Origin: an uncultured Christensenellaceae bacterium
GTDB taxonomy: Bacteria; Bacillota; Clostridia; Christensenellales; Aristaeellaceae
Assembly: GCA_905234985.1 (NCBI GenBank)
Contig: CAJOJQ010000003.1
Location: 1 to 64,000 of the forward strand
DNA length: 64,000 nucleotides
Direction: 5' to 3'
Below the pieces are notes generated by a model. That model saw nothing but the letters and a program-made list of their open reading frames with translations. It had not been told where the DNA came from and ran no database searches. Within the stretch, counting starts at the first letter, position 1. Each line of letters starts with the position of its first letter. Both the position numbers and the translations under genes were made by a program. Shown here one piece after another: positions 1 to 9,187 of the stretch.

Positions 1-2
1 AA

Positions 3-2342
3 TATCCCCGCTTGCTCCATCTTTCATCACCCTTTGGTATTATACCATTTCTCGACTTGATCTGCTGTTCTTTCTTAGTTTTTGGAGGTTCTCATAAATC
101 AATTCTTTATATAGATGATATTCAGGTGAAAATCGGATTGTTTATTCACCCTAAAAATGAGATACAAATAAAAAAATATGATCGTAAAAAAAGAGAACTG
201 TATATTATTGTGCCTCAAAAAGATTTATATGGACAAATTGTCACTTTGCCCCCGCACAAGATAGAACTTGTTTCTGATTTAAAGTTTCTTATTAAACGCA
301 TACAAGAATGGTATGAAAAATATAAAGGAGACTTGTGTCTTCCTACTTCTTTTCCAAAGATGGATAGTCAAATGCCCGAATTATTGAAAAAACCATCCTT
401 AGAACAATCAATCGCTTATGAAGGTATTACTCATTCATCTTTTTCATATATTTGGGGTGCGCCCGGAACGGGGAAAACACAATTCGTTTTATCGCGAGCG
501 GTTCTTTCGTATTACAAATCAAATCAGCCCATTTTAATTACCGCGCCAACTAATAATGCTGTAGAACAAACAATGAAAGGTGTTCTATCAGTATTAAAAG
601 AGGCCGGTATCTCATTTGAAAAGGTTCTTCGGATGGGCGTTCCTTCGGCAGAGTTTTATTCTGAATATCCAATGGTTTGTGAAAACAAGACTGCGGAAGA
701 TGAGCTAAAATTCTTAGAGGCACAAGAAAAGGATTTAAGAAAATACATTGCATTCTATCAAGCGGATAATTGGTGTACTCAGGCTGAAAGCTTACTTATC
801 TCTGTAAAAAAGTCTATTGATAAATTGAATGATGAAATTATGAGCCTTGAAAAGGAAATCTCTGATAAAGAGACAGCAATAAAAATTGAGAAAGCAAGAT
901 TTGCTCCAATTCTATCTGAAATAGATCAACTTAATAAAAAGCATAAAGAAGTCGAAGCGTACCTGAATAAACCACGAAATAGAATAGCTGCATGGATTCA
1001 AAGGAAAAAAATTACTCAGGCAGAATTTGAACGCGCTGGCATAGAATCGAATCTTGCAAAACAAGGCAACGAGCATGAAAGCCTTAAAGAAAAACTAAAA
1101 CGAATGGAAGATGAAAAGGATGCTAAGAGAACTAATAAAGATACAAAAATAAAAGAAAAAACATATCAGTTTTTGCGCTTACATGATATAAAACCGTATC
1201 CTGAATTATCAAAGCTTACACCAGATTATATTTTGTTTATGAAAACGCTCGCATTTGAGACGCCTAACATGGAAATATTTAGAAAGTCAGAAACTCCTTT
1301 AAAAAGTATCAGAGATACAATTGAAGATCGAAGAAGTATTTATGAATCAAAGACGTTGGCAGAAGTAAGAACGGAAATAGATGCTATTCAACTGAAGAAG
1401 AATGATCTTCATGTCGCTTTTACAAAAAAAATAAAGGATTGCCTTGTTGTTGCGGCTACGGTGGATGGTTACATCAATAAACTTACGGATACTGCCGACT
1501 TTCATCCGGTTCATGTTTTTCTTGATGAAGCAGCATACTGTCCTCTTATAAAAAGTGCAGTTCTCTTATCTTTGAATGTTCCTATCACTCTATTGGGAGA
1601 CCATATGCAGCTACCTCCTATTTGTGAAATGCCAGACGCTAAGTTTGATGAAATGGCCTATATGCCAGTATGTCTATGGGCGCAATCTTCACTTTATCTT
1701 GCTTCTGCTTTTTCAAAGAATTTGAAAGAAATTAAAGATCAATATATTCGTGATATTAAATCGAATGCTATCATTTCATTGCCGCAGTCCACGATGAATG
1801 AATATATTTTGCATCATACATTTAGATTTGGAAACGCTTTAGCAAAAGTACTGTCTCATTATGTATATACTGATCAGTTTTTCGGCAATCCAGATGTCGA
1901 TACAAAAGTTTTAGTAATAGACGTACCTAAGTTCTCTGAAAAAGAAAGAAATGTCAATCACAAAGAATGCGAAGCAATCAAAAAGTACATACAAGATCAG
2001 AAAATATCAACAAATTATGCCATCCTAACTCCATACAAAAATCAGCAAAAGGCACTGCTTTCCACAGTTTTTTCTAAGGATGAAACGGATAGAGATGAAC
2101 ATGTCTTTACGATTCATGGCTCGCAAGGAAGAGAATGGGACGTCGTTATTATCAGTGTTGTAACAACAAATAATGGGCGATGGTTTTTAACTCCTCGATT
2201 GATGAATACTGCGGTAAGCAGGGCAAAAAAACAATTGGTTATTGTTTGTGATGCGTCTTCTTATTGGGCAGGACAGACAAATCATATTATTGGAGGACTA
2301 ATCGCTATAGCGGATATAATACATTATGACCCGAAAGAATAA
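3..2342 (+). CDS. SF1 (UPF1/Dna2-like) helicase, 5' truncated by window edge
   Basis: Predicted ATP-dependent superfamily 1 helicase. Counting from the TTG at base 12, Walker A GAPGTGKT lies near residue 150. Motif II DEAA is near 504 and motif III GDHMQLPP near 529. Motif IV ILTPYKNQQ, motif V HGSQGREWDVVIIS and motif VI NTAVSRAKKQL follow, so the ATPase core looks complete. About 250 charged, coiled-coil-rich residues (EKEISDKE and similar) separate the Walker A region from motif II, as in UPF1/Dna2-like proteins with inserted stalks. The frame is open to base 3, so the TTG is probably internal and the N-terminus lies outside the window. The gene is AT-rich, unlike the GC-rich genes that follow, which suggests horizontal acquisition. 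Its role (repair, RNA or defence) cannot be told without upstream neighbours. Confidence 0.85.
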   Translation, partial: YPRLLHLSSPFGIIPFLDLICCSFLVFGGSHKSILYIDDIQVKIGLFIHPKNEIQIKKYDRKKRELYIIVPQKDLYGQIVTLPPHKIELVSDLKFLIKRIQEWYEKYKGDLCLPTSFPKMDSQMPELLKKPSLEQSIAYEGITHSSFSYIWGAPGTGKTQFVLSRAVLSYYKSNQPILITAPTNNAVEQTMKGVLSVLKEAGISFEKVLRMGVPSAEFYSEYPMVCENKTAEDELKFLEAQEKDLRKYIAFYQADNWCTQAESLLISVKKSIDKLNDEIMSLEKEISDKETAIKIEKARFAPILSEIDQLNKKHKEVEAYLNKPRNRIAAWIQRKKITQAEFERAGIESNLAKQGNEHESLKEKLKRMEDEKDAKRTNKDTKIKEKTYQFLRLHDIKPYPELSKLTPDYILFMKTLAFETPNMEIFRKSETPLKSIRDTIEDRRSIYESKTLAEVRTEIDAIQLKKNDLHVAFTKKIKDCLVVAATVDGYINKLTDTADFHPVHVFLDEAAYCPLIKSAVLLSLNVPITLLGDHMQLPPICEMPDAKFDEMAYMPVCLWAQSSLYLASAFSKNLKEIKDQYIRDIKSNAIISLPQSTMNEYILHHTFRFGNALAKVLSHYVYTDQFFGNPDVDTKVLVIDVPKFSEKERNVNHKECEAIKKYIQDQKISTNYAILTPYKNQQKALLSTVFSKDETDRDEHVFTIHGSQGREWDVVIISVVTTNNGRWFLTPRLMNTAVSRAKKQLVIVCDASSYWAGQTNHIIGGLIAIADIIHYDPKE

Positions 2343-2346
2343 AAAT

Positions 2347-2375
2347 CAGCCTGGGGCATTATCTGCTCCAGGCTG
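2347..2375 (-). terminator. Intrinsic terminator of tkt
   Basis: A ten-pair stem with one G-U pair and a nine-base loop. On the minus strand it is followed by TTTTTATT, so it ends the DUF2461-pgm-tkt transcript. It sits between convergent genes but has no T-run in the plus direction. Confidence 0.8.
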
Positions 2376-2392
2376 AACTATTCAATTAGTTA

Positions 2393-4369
2393 TTACTTCC
2401 CCACAACTTCCTTAGCGGCTTTCACGGCGTTCTCCACGGTGAAGCCGAATTCCTTGAACAGGACGGAATAAGGGGCGGAAGCGCCGAAATGGTCGATGCC
2501 GATGGTCTTGCCGTCCAGGCCGGTGAAGCGATACCAGGGCATGGTCACGCCGGCTTCCATGCTGACGCGGGCGCGGACGCAGGGCGGGATCACCTTGTCC
2601 TGATATTCCTTGGGCTGCTTTAAGAACAGCTCCATGCAGGGCATGGAGATGACGCGGGCGTCGATGCCGTCCTTTTTCAGTTCTTCCTTGGCGCCCATCA
2701 TCTGCTCCACTTCGGAGCCGGAGGCCATCAGCAGCACGTCCGGGGTTTCCTTCTCGGAATCGGCCAGGATGTAGCCGCCCTTCATGGCTTCACAGCCGCT
2801 GTTCTCGTACTGGGGCAGGTTCTGGCGAGTGAGGACCAGACAGGTGGGCAGGCCCGCGGTGAGGGCGGTGAGCCAGGCGGCGGTGGTTTCCTTGCCGTCG
2901 GCGGGACGGAACACCAGCATATCGGGCACGGCGCGCAGGCCGGTGAGATGCTCGATGGGTTCGTGGGTCGCGCCGTCCTCGCCCACGCCGATGGAGTCGT
3001 GGGTCAGCACGTAGGTGACGGGCAGCTTCATGATGGCGCTCATGCGCATGGCGTGCTTCATGTAATCGCTGAACACGAAGAAGGTGCCGCAGAAGACGCG
3101 CAGGCCGCCGTGGAGGGCGATGGCGTTGCAGATGGCCGCCATGGCATGCTCGCGCACGCCGAAGTGCAGGTTGCGGCCCGCCCGGTTTTCGGCGGAATAA
3201 TCGCCGCCGTCCTTGATGTAGGTCTTGTTGGAAGGGGCCAGGTCGGCGCTGCCGCCCACTAAGTTGGGCAGGAGCTTGGCCAGGCGATTGATCATTTCAC
3301 CGGAGGTGGCGCGGGTAGCCATCTTGTCGCCCCACTGCCAGAGCGCGTCATTCAGGGCTACTTCGTCGGGAAGTTCGGTGCTGTGCCAGGCTTCCCATTC
3401 CTCGGCCAGCTCTGGATACGCCTTGCAGTAGTTCACGAACAGCTCGTTCCACTCCGCCTCGGCCTTTTCGTTCTTTTCCATCAAAGCGTTCACATGCTCA
3501 TATACCTCGGGCAGCACGCAGAAGTCTTCCTCCGGCATGCCCAAATTCTGCTTGGTCGCCAGCACGTTGTCCGGGCCTAAAGGTTCGCCGTGGGCGGAGG
3601 CTTTGCCTTCCTTGGCGGGGCAGCCGAAGCCGATCTTGGTGGGGCACACGATCAGGGAGGGCCGCTCGTCCTTCTTGGCTTCCTCGATGGCGGCGATGAT
3701 GGCTTCGGGGTCGTTGCCGTCGGTGAGGCGAATCACCTGCCAGCCGTAGGCTTCAAAGCGGGCGGGCACGTTCTCGCGGAAAGCGATGTCGGTGTTGCCC
3801 TCGATGGAGATTTCGTTGTCGTCGTACAGCAGGGTCAGCTTGCCCAATTTCAGGGTGCCCGCCAGGGAGCAGGCCTCGCTGGAAATGCCCTCCATCATGC
3901 AGCCGTCGCCGCAGAAAGCATAGACCCGGTGATCCACCACGGGGAAGTTGGGGCGGTTGAAGTGGGCGGCCAGCATGGTTTCGGCGATGGCGAAGCCCAC
4001 GGCGTTGGCCACGCCCTGGCCCAGGGGACCGGTGGTGGTTTCCACGCCCACGGTGTGGCGGTATTCGGGATGGCCGGGGGTCTTGGTGCCCCACTGGCGG
4101 AAGCCCTTGAGGTCTTCGATGGTCAGGCCATAGCCGGTCAGGTGGAGCATAGTGTACATGAGGGCGCTGGCGTGGCCGCTGGACAGGACGAAGCGGTCAC
4201 GGTCGGGCCAATTGGGGTTCTTGGGGTTGTGCTTCATCTGGTTCATCCACACGGCGTAGGCCATGGGGGCCATGCCCATGGGCGCGCCGGGATGGCCGCT
4301 CTTGGCTTTCTGTACGGTGTCGGCGGCTAAGGTGCGGATGGTGTTGACGGTCTTCTGACGGATATCCAT
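2393..4369 (-). CDS. tkt: Transketolase
   Basis: Thiamine-diphosphate enzyme of the non-oxidative pentose phosphate pathway, moving two-carbon ketol units between sugar phosphates. Visible family signatures are [18 protein letters not shown] at the N-terminus, the ThDP motif GDGCMMEG, the [12 protein letters not shown] segment, and [15 protein letters not shown] in the pyrimidine-binding domain. The length of 658 aa is normal for the family. The frame extends ten codons upstream, but AGGAG lies six bases before the ATG at 4369, giving [10 protein letters not shown], the usual start. It is the last gene of a DUF2461-pgm-tkt operon, 30 bases after pgm, and has its own terminator. Confidence 0.97.
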   Translation of the reverse strand: MDIRQKTVNTIRTLAADTVQKAKSGHPGAPMGMAPMAYAVWMNQMKHNPKNPNWPDRDRFVLSSGHASALMYTMLHLTGYGLTIEDLKGFRQWGTKTPGHPEYRHTVGVETTTGPLGQGVANAVGFAIAETMLAAHFNRPNFPVVDHRVYAFCGDGCMMEGISSEACSLAGTLKLGKLTLLYDDNEISIEGNTDIAFRENVPARFEAYGWQVIRLTDGNDPEAIIAAIEEAKKDERPSLIVCPTKIGFGCPAKEGKASAHGEPLGPDNVLATKQNLGMPEEDFCVLPEVYEHVNALMEKNEKAEAEWNELFVNYCKAYPELAEEWEAWHSTELPDEVALNDALWQWGDKMATRATSGEMINRLAKLLPNLVGGSADLAPSNKTYIKDGGDYSAENRAGRNLHFGVREHAMAAICNAIALHGGLRVFCGTFFVFSDYMKHAMRMSAIMKLPVTYVLTHDSIGVGEDGATHEPIEHLTGLRAVPDMLVFRPADGKETTAAWLTALTAGLPTCLVLTRQNLPQYENSGCEAMKGGYILADSEKETPDVLLMASGSEVEQMMGAKEELKKDGIDARVISMPCMELFLKQPKEYQDKVIPPCVRARVSMEAGVTMPWYRFTGLDGKTIGIDHFGASAPYSVLFKEFGFTVENAVKAAKEVVGK

Positions 4370-4399
4370 TTTGCTCTCCTCCCAATTCAATTGTATCAT

Positions 4400-5905
4400 T
4401 TACTTTTCAATAAACTCCCTGAGCTTCCCCAACTCGATCCCCTCCGCGCCGTCCAGCACGGAAAGCAGGGCCTGGGCCATTTGCTTCACACCGCCCGCCA
4501 CGTCGCTTTCTAAGTTCAGGGGCAGCACCGGGTCGTGAACGGACAGGCGCAGCAGGAACCACCCGCTGTTGAGGGCGCCGTCCAAATCGAAATTGATGCG
4601 CACGCCCTCCCGGTTATCCGGGGCGATGTGCCAGCCGGGGGCGAAGGCAGCGTGATCCATCACCTTTTCGATGGCGGTCCGGCCCGCTGTCCGGAAATCT
4701 TCGGCATTGATGTCTAAGCGAATTTCTGCGCTCTCCACCGGTTCCCGCAGGTCGGCGATCAAGTCGGACAGCTCCTTGCCCTCCTGCTTTAAGCGCATGG
4801 CCTCGCAAATCAGCACCGTGACCAGATACATGCCGTCGTCCAGGAAGTGGTTTTCCCGCAGGGCCGCGTGACCGCTGGTTTCGATAGCCAGGGGGCAGTC
4901 GATGCCCGCTTCGTTCAGGCGCTTGGCTTCGTTGATCACGTTCCGGTAGCCCCGCTTGTAGCGGTAATGCTCCCCGCCCCATTCCATGATGAACTGGGCA
5001 AGGCCCGAGGAGGTGACGGAATCCGTCACGATGGTGAGGCCCGGCTTTTTGTCCAGCAAAATGGCGGAAATCAGGGCAATCAGGCGGTTGCGGTTGATTT
5101 CCCGGCCCGTGCGGTCCACGATGGCGGCCCGGTCGCAGTCCGTATCGAAGATCACGCCCAAGTCGGCCCCCGCCTTCACCACCGCGGCGCTGACCGACGC
5201 CATAGCGTCCGGGTTCTCCGGGTTGGGAATATGGTTGGGGAACATGCCGTCCGGCTCTAAGAACTGACTGCCCTCCACCCAGGCGCCCAAATCCTCCATG
5301 AGTCCGGCGTAAAAGCCGCCCGCGCCGTTGCCCGCGTCCACCAGCACATGCAGGCCCAGCAGGGGCTTCTGCACGTCGGTGTCCAGGCCCTGGCGTATGC
5401 GGTCCTTGAGCTGCTCGCAGTACACGGGCAGGAACTCCCGCTTGATAATGGGGGAGCTGCCGCCGTTCAGGGGCGCGTCGCTTTCGGCGATATCCAGAAT
5501 CGCGTCCAAATCGGTGCTTTCGATGCCGCCCTCTTTGGTGAAAAATTTCAGGCCGTTGCGGTCATAGGGGTGATGGCTGGCGGTGATCATGATGGAGCCG
5601 TCGCAGCCGAAGCCCTCGGTGATCAGGCTCATGTACATGGCCGGGGTGGTACACATGCCGTAGGTTTCCACCTGGGCTCCCGCCATCATGCAGCCCTTGG
5701 CGCAGGCGTCCAGCAGCGCTTCACCGGTCACGCGGGAATCCCGGCCCAGGGCCACCCGGGGGTTATCCACGCCCCGTTCCTTGAGCCATTGCACAAACGC
5801 CCCGCCGATCCGGGCGGCCACAGCCCCCGTCAGCGGCGCATTGTCTCCCAGCGCCCGTCCGCGCACATCCGTTCCGCTTTTCAGCCCGCGCAAACCAGTA
5901 CTCAT
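4400..5905 (-). CDS. Phosphohexomutase (phosphomannomutase/phosphoglucomutase)
   Basis: Member of the alpha-D-phosphohexomutase family that interconverts hexose 1- and 6-phosphates. The catalytic phosphoserine loop is ITASHHPYDRNG, the metal loop is DTDCDRAAIVD, and the sugar-binding loop is ETSGHAALREN. All three are intact in a 501-aa protein of normal length. Sequence alone does not separate mannose from glucose or glucosamine specificity. The ATG overlaps the upstream DUF2461 stop (ATGA), so translation is coupled. Transketolase follows, which makes this a central sugar-phosphate operon that also supplies precursors for nucleotide sugars. Confidence 0.92.
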   Translation of the reverse strand: MSTGLRGLKSGTDVRGRALGDNAPLTGAVAARIGGAFVQWLKERGVDNPRVALGRDSRVTGEALLDACAKGCMMAGAQVETYGMCTTPAMYMSLITEGFGCDGSIMITASHHPYDRNGLKFFTKEGGIESTDLDAILDIAESDAPLNGGSSPIIKREFLPVYCEQLKDRIRQGLDTDVQKPLLGLHVLVDAGNGAGGFYAGLMEDLGAWVEGSQFLEPDGMFPNHIPNPENPDAMASVSAAVVKAGADLGVIFDTDCDRAAIVDRTGREINRNRLIALISAILLDKKPGLTIVTDSVTSSGLAQFIMEWGGEHYRYKRGYRNVINEAKRLNEAGIDCPLAIETSGHAALRENHFLDDGMYLVTVLICEAMRLKQEGKELSDLIADLREPVESAEIRLDINAEDFRTAGRTAIEKVMDHAAFAPGWHIAPDNREGVRINFDLDGALNSGWFLLRLSVHDPVLPLNLESDVAGGVKQMAQALLSVLDGAEGIELGKLREFIEK

Positions 5906-6606
5906 ACATTCCCTCCCTGTTCATCCATTTGGTTCATTGCTTCCTCCACGCAGCCCCTGAAAATCCAGTACAGAGGGGCAAGCGCGGTATAATCCTCCAT
6001 CACCCGGCTTACGATATCGGGTGAGTGAATCCATGATAATTGCGCGCCCTGCCGCTCGGCATACACCGAACGCTTGAGGTACCAGGGTGCCAGCACCTCC
6101 GGCAAATTTTCCGGCGGCTTCATTTTTTTCCATTCGGGACCGGCCAGGGCAAAGCCCCGCTTTTTCAGCACCGGCAGCATCCGCAGGAAATCGTCGGGAT
6201 GGGCGATCATCCGCCTGCGCATTATGTCCATGGTTTCCCGGCTTTCGCCCCAGATGCCTACGCCCCAGCTCACGTTTTCGGGGCTTACCTCGAACCAGTA
6301 AAAGGGCGTGCCGTCGTTGGGCCTGCCGCTTTGCCGGAAAGCCACCCACAAATGATCCCGGTAGGGAGATTTATCCTTGCTGAACCGGGTGTCCCGGTTG
6401 ATGCGGGAAAGGCACTTGGCAGGGCGCACCTCCATATCCTCCGCGATCTGCTGCATGCCCGGCCCCATGGCCCCGATAAAATCATAAAAAGGCTGGCGCA
6501 CGTCCCGGAGGTACCGCTCCCGGTTGGCGTCCATAAAAGACTTATCGTTATGAAACCGCAGATCGAGAAAGAAAGGAATCATTTCCTTTCCGAAGCCCTG
6601 AAACAC
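5902..6606 (-). CDS. DUF2461 (TIGR02453-type) family protein, GTG start
   Basis: 234-aa cytosolic protein of the DUF2461 family, whose function is unknown. The start is set by a GTG at 6606 preceded by GGGAGG with an eight-base spacer; it yields an N-terminus MFQGFGKE, matching the usual family opening. A longer frame reaches 6963 but lies upstream of the promoter and has no good ribosome site. Typical segments are HNDKSFMDANRERYLRD, the CLSRINRDTRFSKDKSPYRD stretch and GVGIWG. It is the first gene of the operon, and its stop overlaps the pgm start by four bases. No function is inferred from the pairing with sugar-phosphate enzymes. Confidence 0.85.
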   Translation of the reverse strand: MFQGFGKEMIPFFLDLRFHNDKSFMDANRERYLRDVRQPFYDFIGAMGPGMQQIAEDMEVRPAKCLSRINRDTRFSKDKSPYRDHLWVAFRQSGRPNDGTPFYWFEVSPENVSWGVGIWGESRETMDIMRRRMIAHPDDFLRMLPVLKKRGFALAGPEWKKMKPPENLPEVLAPWYLKRSVYAERQGAQLSWIHSPDIVSRVMEDYTALAPLYWIFRGCVEEAMNQMDEQGGNV

Positions 6607-6640
6607 GTTTGCGCCTCCCAAGCAGAAATTCACCTTTCCT

Positions 6641-6669
6641 ATTATAATTGAAACCGCCGCTTTATTCAA
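6641..6669 (-). promoter_or_regulatory. Sigma-A promoter for DUF2461-pgm-tkt
   Basis: TTGAAT (6664-6669), 17-base spacer, TATAAT (6641-6646) on the minus strand, 35 bases before the GTG start. The 301-base gap 6607-6907 holds this promoter, the divergent one at 6759, and a roughly 120-base leader for the plus-strand gene that matches no riboswitch I know. Confidence 0.85.
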
Positions 6670-6758
6670 GCCGTAGGGGAGAGGAAATCCGAGAATTGAG
6701 ACGAGAAAATTGTTGGAAAAATGTTGGATACTTTCTGCCGATAGCCGCCCAGACATAC

Positions 6759-6787
6759 TTGCCATCTTTGCCTTTTTCCTGTATAAT
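6759..6787 (+). promoter_or_regulatory. Sigma-A promoter for the GGDEF/EAL gene
   Basis: TTGCCA (6759-6764), 17-base spacer, TATAAT (6782-6787). It is followed by a leader of about 115 bases with a small hairpin (GCGCCCCCATGGGGCG) before AGGAG and the ATG at 6908. Confidence 0.8.
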
Positions 6788-6907
6788 GTAGATGGTTCTT
6801 TCAGAAATTGGGAGATTTTCGGATGCGCCCCCATGGGGCGGATGACGCGCCTGCCGCGTTTCAGATGATTCGGCGCCTGAACCGACGATGGATATAGGAG
6901 TGGTACC

Positions 6908-9100
6908 ATGAAAAAAGCCCTGCACTTTGTTTCACACTTATTGGGTTTTGAAAAACTGAGCAAATATGAAAGGGATTATTTGCATGACGCGAATATCCGC
7001 ACCAGCATCTATATGGGCGTCATCGTCATCTTTCTGGAAATCTGGATGCTGGAGAGGCAAACGTATTCCAAGATCATTCCCAAATATCAGGCGGGCGGGG
7101 ACCTGTTCGATCTGATTGTAAAATACACCACCAAATACTGGCTGTTCCTGCTGATCGGTTTGGGCATCATGCTGTTTTGCAGCTATCAAAAAGACAAAAA
7201 GCTCTCCAAGGGCCGGTTTAGTGCGCTGGTTGCCGTCGGCTCGGCCTGTATTTTATATACTTCCGTTTTGAGTCTGGAGTCGTTTACAAAGGAAAGCAGC
7301 TCGGTCACGCCGGTGATGGCGGGCATTATGAACGCCATGCTCGTCTCCATATACGTTTTGCTGTTTTTGATCGGCGTGACGATCGTGACGTACGCGCTGT
7401 TCAAATATCGGAAGAACAAAACGATCGTACCGCTGGAACACCTGACGATCATCTTCTTCACCCTGGTCTGCCTCGCCTTCGGCGTGTTCGTATCCTACAG
7501 CGACTTCTGGGGCGGAAAGGAAATCATCTGCTTCCTGACCATGGTGATTTATGTGGGCTGCCTGCTGATCTATCGCCCCTACGTTACGGTTTTGATCCTG
7601 GGGGCCAGCTTCTTTGGGTTTTACCACGTCTTACTGACCTATCAAAACGGGCTGTCCTTCCAGGATCAGGAGGTCATCATCAGCGGCGTGGCGCAGAAGA
7701 TCATCTCCGGGGACTCCGTGAACTATATCACGTTCTTTATTTCCCTTGCCACCACCTGCTTCGCCATTTACCACGGCCGCCTGAATGAAGCCAAGAAATC
7801 CAAAGCGCTGGAAAAGAGCGCCAAGGAAGACGCCCTGACCGGGATGAACAATTACAGCTCTTTCCCCGGCCTGGCCAGAGAATACATTCAGGGCCTGACG
7901 GAAAATTTCAGCGAAAACGTATTTCTTTTCCTGGACGTGCATAATTTTAAGGCGTTCAACGACCAGAGAGGGTTTGAGGAAGGCGACAAGTTTTTGATCG
8001 CCATCGGGAAATATATTTCCGATATTTTCAGCGATTCCCTGTGCGCCAGACAGGCCGACGACCATTTCGTCATTCTGACGAAAATGGCCGGGTTGGAAGA
8101 AAAGCTGAACGCTTTGAACAAACTGGTGCATGATTACGATGAAGAGATCCTGCTGGGCATCAACTGCGGCGCGTATCACCTGACCGGTGAAAACGAGGAT
8201 CCGCGCATGGCCATCGACAGGGCGCGTTACGCCGCTCACCTGATCAAGAACCGTTTCCAGACCATTTATGCCGAATACGATAAGAGAATGAGCGAGGAAT
8301 ACCACAAGCGGCTGTATATCGTCAACAACATTGATAACGCCGTCAACAACGGCTGGATCGTTCCCTTCTATCAGCCGGTGGTATGGTCGGACACCAAGGA
8401 GCTGTGCGGCTGCGAGGCGCTGGCCCGCTGGATGGACCCGGTGTACGGCCAGCTGTACCCCAACGAGTTTATCCCGGTGCTGGAGGAATACCGCCTGATT
8501 CACAAGCTGGATAAATCCATCTTTGAATCCGTGTGCAAGGACCTCCGGGCGGCGATGGACGCGGGCAGGCCGGTATTCCCCGCGTCGCTGAACTTCTCCA
8601 GGCTGGACTTTGAACTGATGGACGCGGTGCATGAGCTGGAGGATTTGGTGACCAAGTACCGCATCCCCAAAGACCTGATCCACGTGGAAGTGACGGAAAG
8701 CGCGCTGACGGATAACTTCTTAAAGCTGAACGAGGCCATGAACCACATCAAGGAGCTGGGCTATTCCCTGTGGCTGGACGATTTCGGCAGCGGCTATTCC
8801 TCCCTGAACGTTTTGAAGGATTATCAGTTCGACGTGGTGAAGATCGACATGCGCTTCCTGTCCAACCTTGAAAACAGCGAGAAATCCAGAACGCTGATCG
8901 ACTGCATCGTGAAGATGGCCAACCGGATCAATATGCTTACGCTGACAGAGGGCGTGGAAACGGAAATGCAGGCCACGTTCCTGAACAAGATCGGCTGCAA
9001 TCGCCTGCAGGGCTATCTGTTCGGCAAACCGATCCCCAAGGACGCTTTGTATAAGCGCATTGATAACGGCGAGCTGACCGTATCCGATAAACAGTTATAA
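6908..9100 (+). CDS. Membrane GGDEF-EAL protein, probable c-di-GMP phosphodiesterase
   Basis: 730 aa. The N-terminal ~290 residues contain about seven hydrophobic segments. A GGDEF-like domain follows, in which the signature reads ADDHF (RQADDHF near residue 379) instead of GGDEF, so cyclase activity is unlikely. The C-terminal EAL domain is intact. It shows CEALARW near 503, NFSRLDFE, the metal-site region HVEVTESAL, DDFGSGYSS near 623, DVVKIDMRF, the LTEGVETE loop, and QGYLFGKPIP. Expected activity is hydrolysis of cyclic di-GMP to pGpG at the membrane, with the dead GGDEF possibly sensing GTP. AGGAG precedes the ATG by seven bases. It is monocistronic, with a strong promoter and its own terminator. 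Confidence 0.9.
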   Translation: MKKALHFVSHLLGFEKLSKYERDYLHDANIRTSIYMGVIVIFLEIWMLERQTYSKIIPKYQAGGDLFDLIVKYTTKYWLFLLIGLGIMLFCSYQKDKKLSKGRFSALVAVGSACILYTSVLSLESFTKESSSVTPVMAGIMNAMLVSIYVLLFLIGVTIVTYALFKYRKNKTIVPLEHLTIIFFTLVCLAFGVFVSYSDFWGGKEIICFLTMVIYVGCLLIYRPYVTVLILGASFFGFYHVLLTYQNGLSFQDQEVIISGVAQKIISGDSVNYITFFISLATTCFAIYHGRLNEAKKSKALEKSAKEDALTGMNNYSSFPGLAREYIQGLTENFSENVFLFLDVHNFKAFNDQRGFEEGDKFLIAIGKYISDIFSDSLCARQADDHFVILTKMAGLEEKLNALNKLVHDYDEEILLGINCGAYHLTGENEDPRMAIDRARYAAHLIKNRFQTIYAEYDKRMSEEYHKRLYIVNNIDNAVNNGWIVPFYQPVVWSDTKELCGCEALARWMDPVYGQLYPNEFIPVLEEYRLIHKLDKSIFESVCKDLRAAMDAGRPVFPASLNFSRLDFELMDAVHELEDLVTKYRIPKDLIHVEVTESALTDNFLKLNEAMNHIKELGYSLWLDDFGSGYSSLNVLKDYQFDVVKIDMRFLSNLENSEKSRTLIDCIVKMANRINMLTLTEGVETEMQATFLNKIGCNRLQGYLFGKPIPKDALYKRIDNGELTVSDKQL

Positions 9101-9117
9101 TCGTATCTGAAAAACCG

Positions 9118-9161
9118 AGCCTCCCGCCGGGCCGTCCAATAGAAGGACGGGGCGGGAGGCT
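9118..9161. terminator. Bidirectional terminator between EAL gene and noc
   Basis: An 11-pair GC-rich outer stem (9118-9128 with 9151-9161) plus an inner CCGTCC/GGACGG stem. GTTTCTTT follows on the plus strand and GGTTTTTC on the minus strand, so it can end transcripts from both convergent genes. Confidence 0.85.
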
Positions 9162-9187
9162 GTTTCTTTGCGGCTTTCTCGAAAAAA

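Noticed and set aside
6790-6907. c-di-GMP riboswitch upstream of the EAL gene
   Set aside because: The leader lacks the conserved GEMM cores and tetraloop-receptor sequences that I would expect, so no riboswitch is claimed.
6607-6963. N-terminal extension of the DUF2461 protein
   Set aside because: The open frame continues to 6963, but a promoter, a strong ribosome site and a family-matching GTG start place the true N-terminus at 6606.
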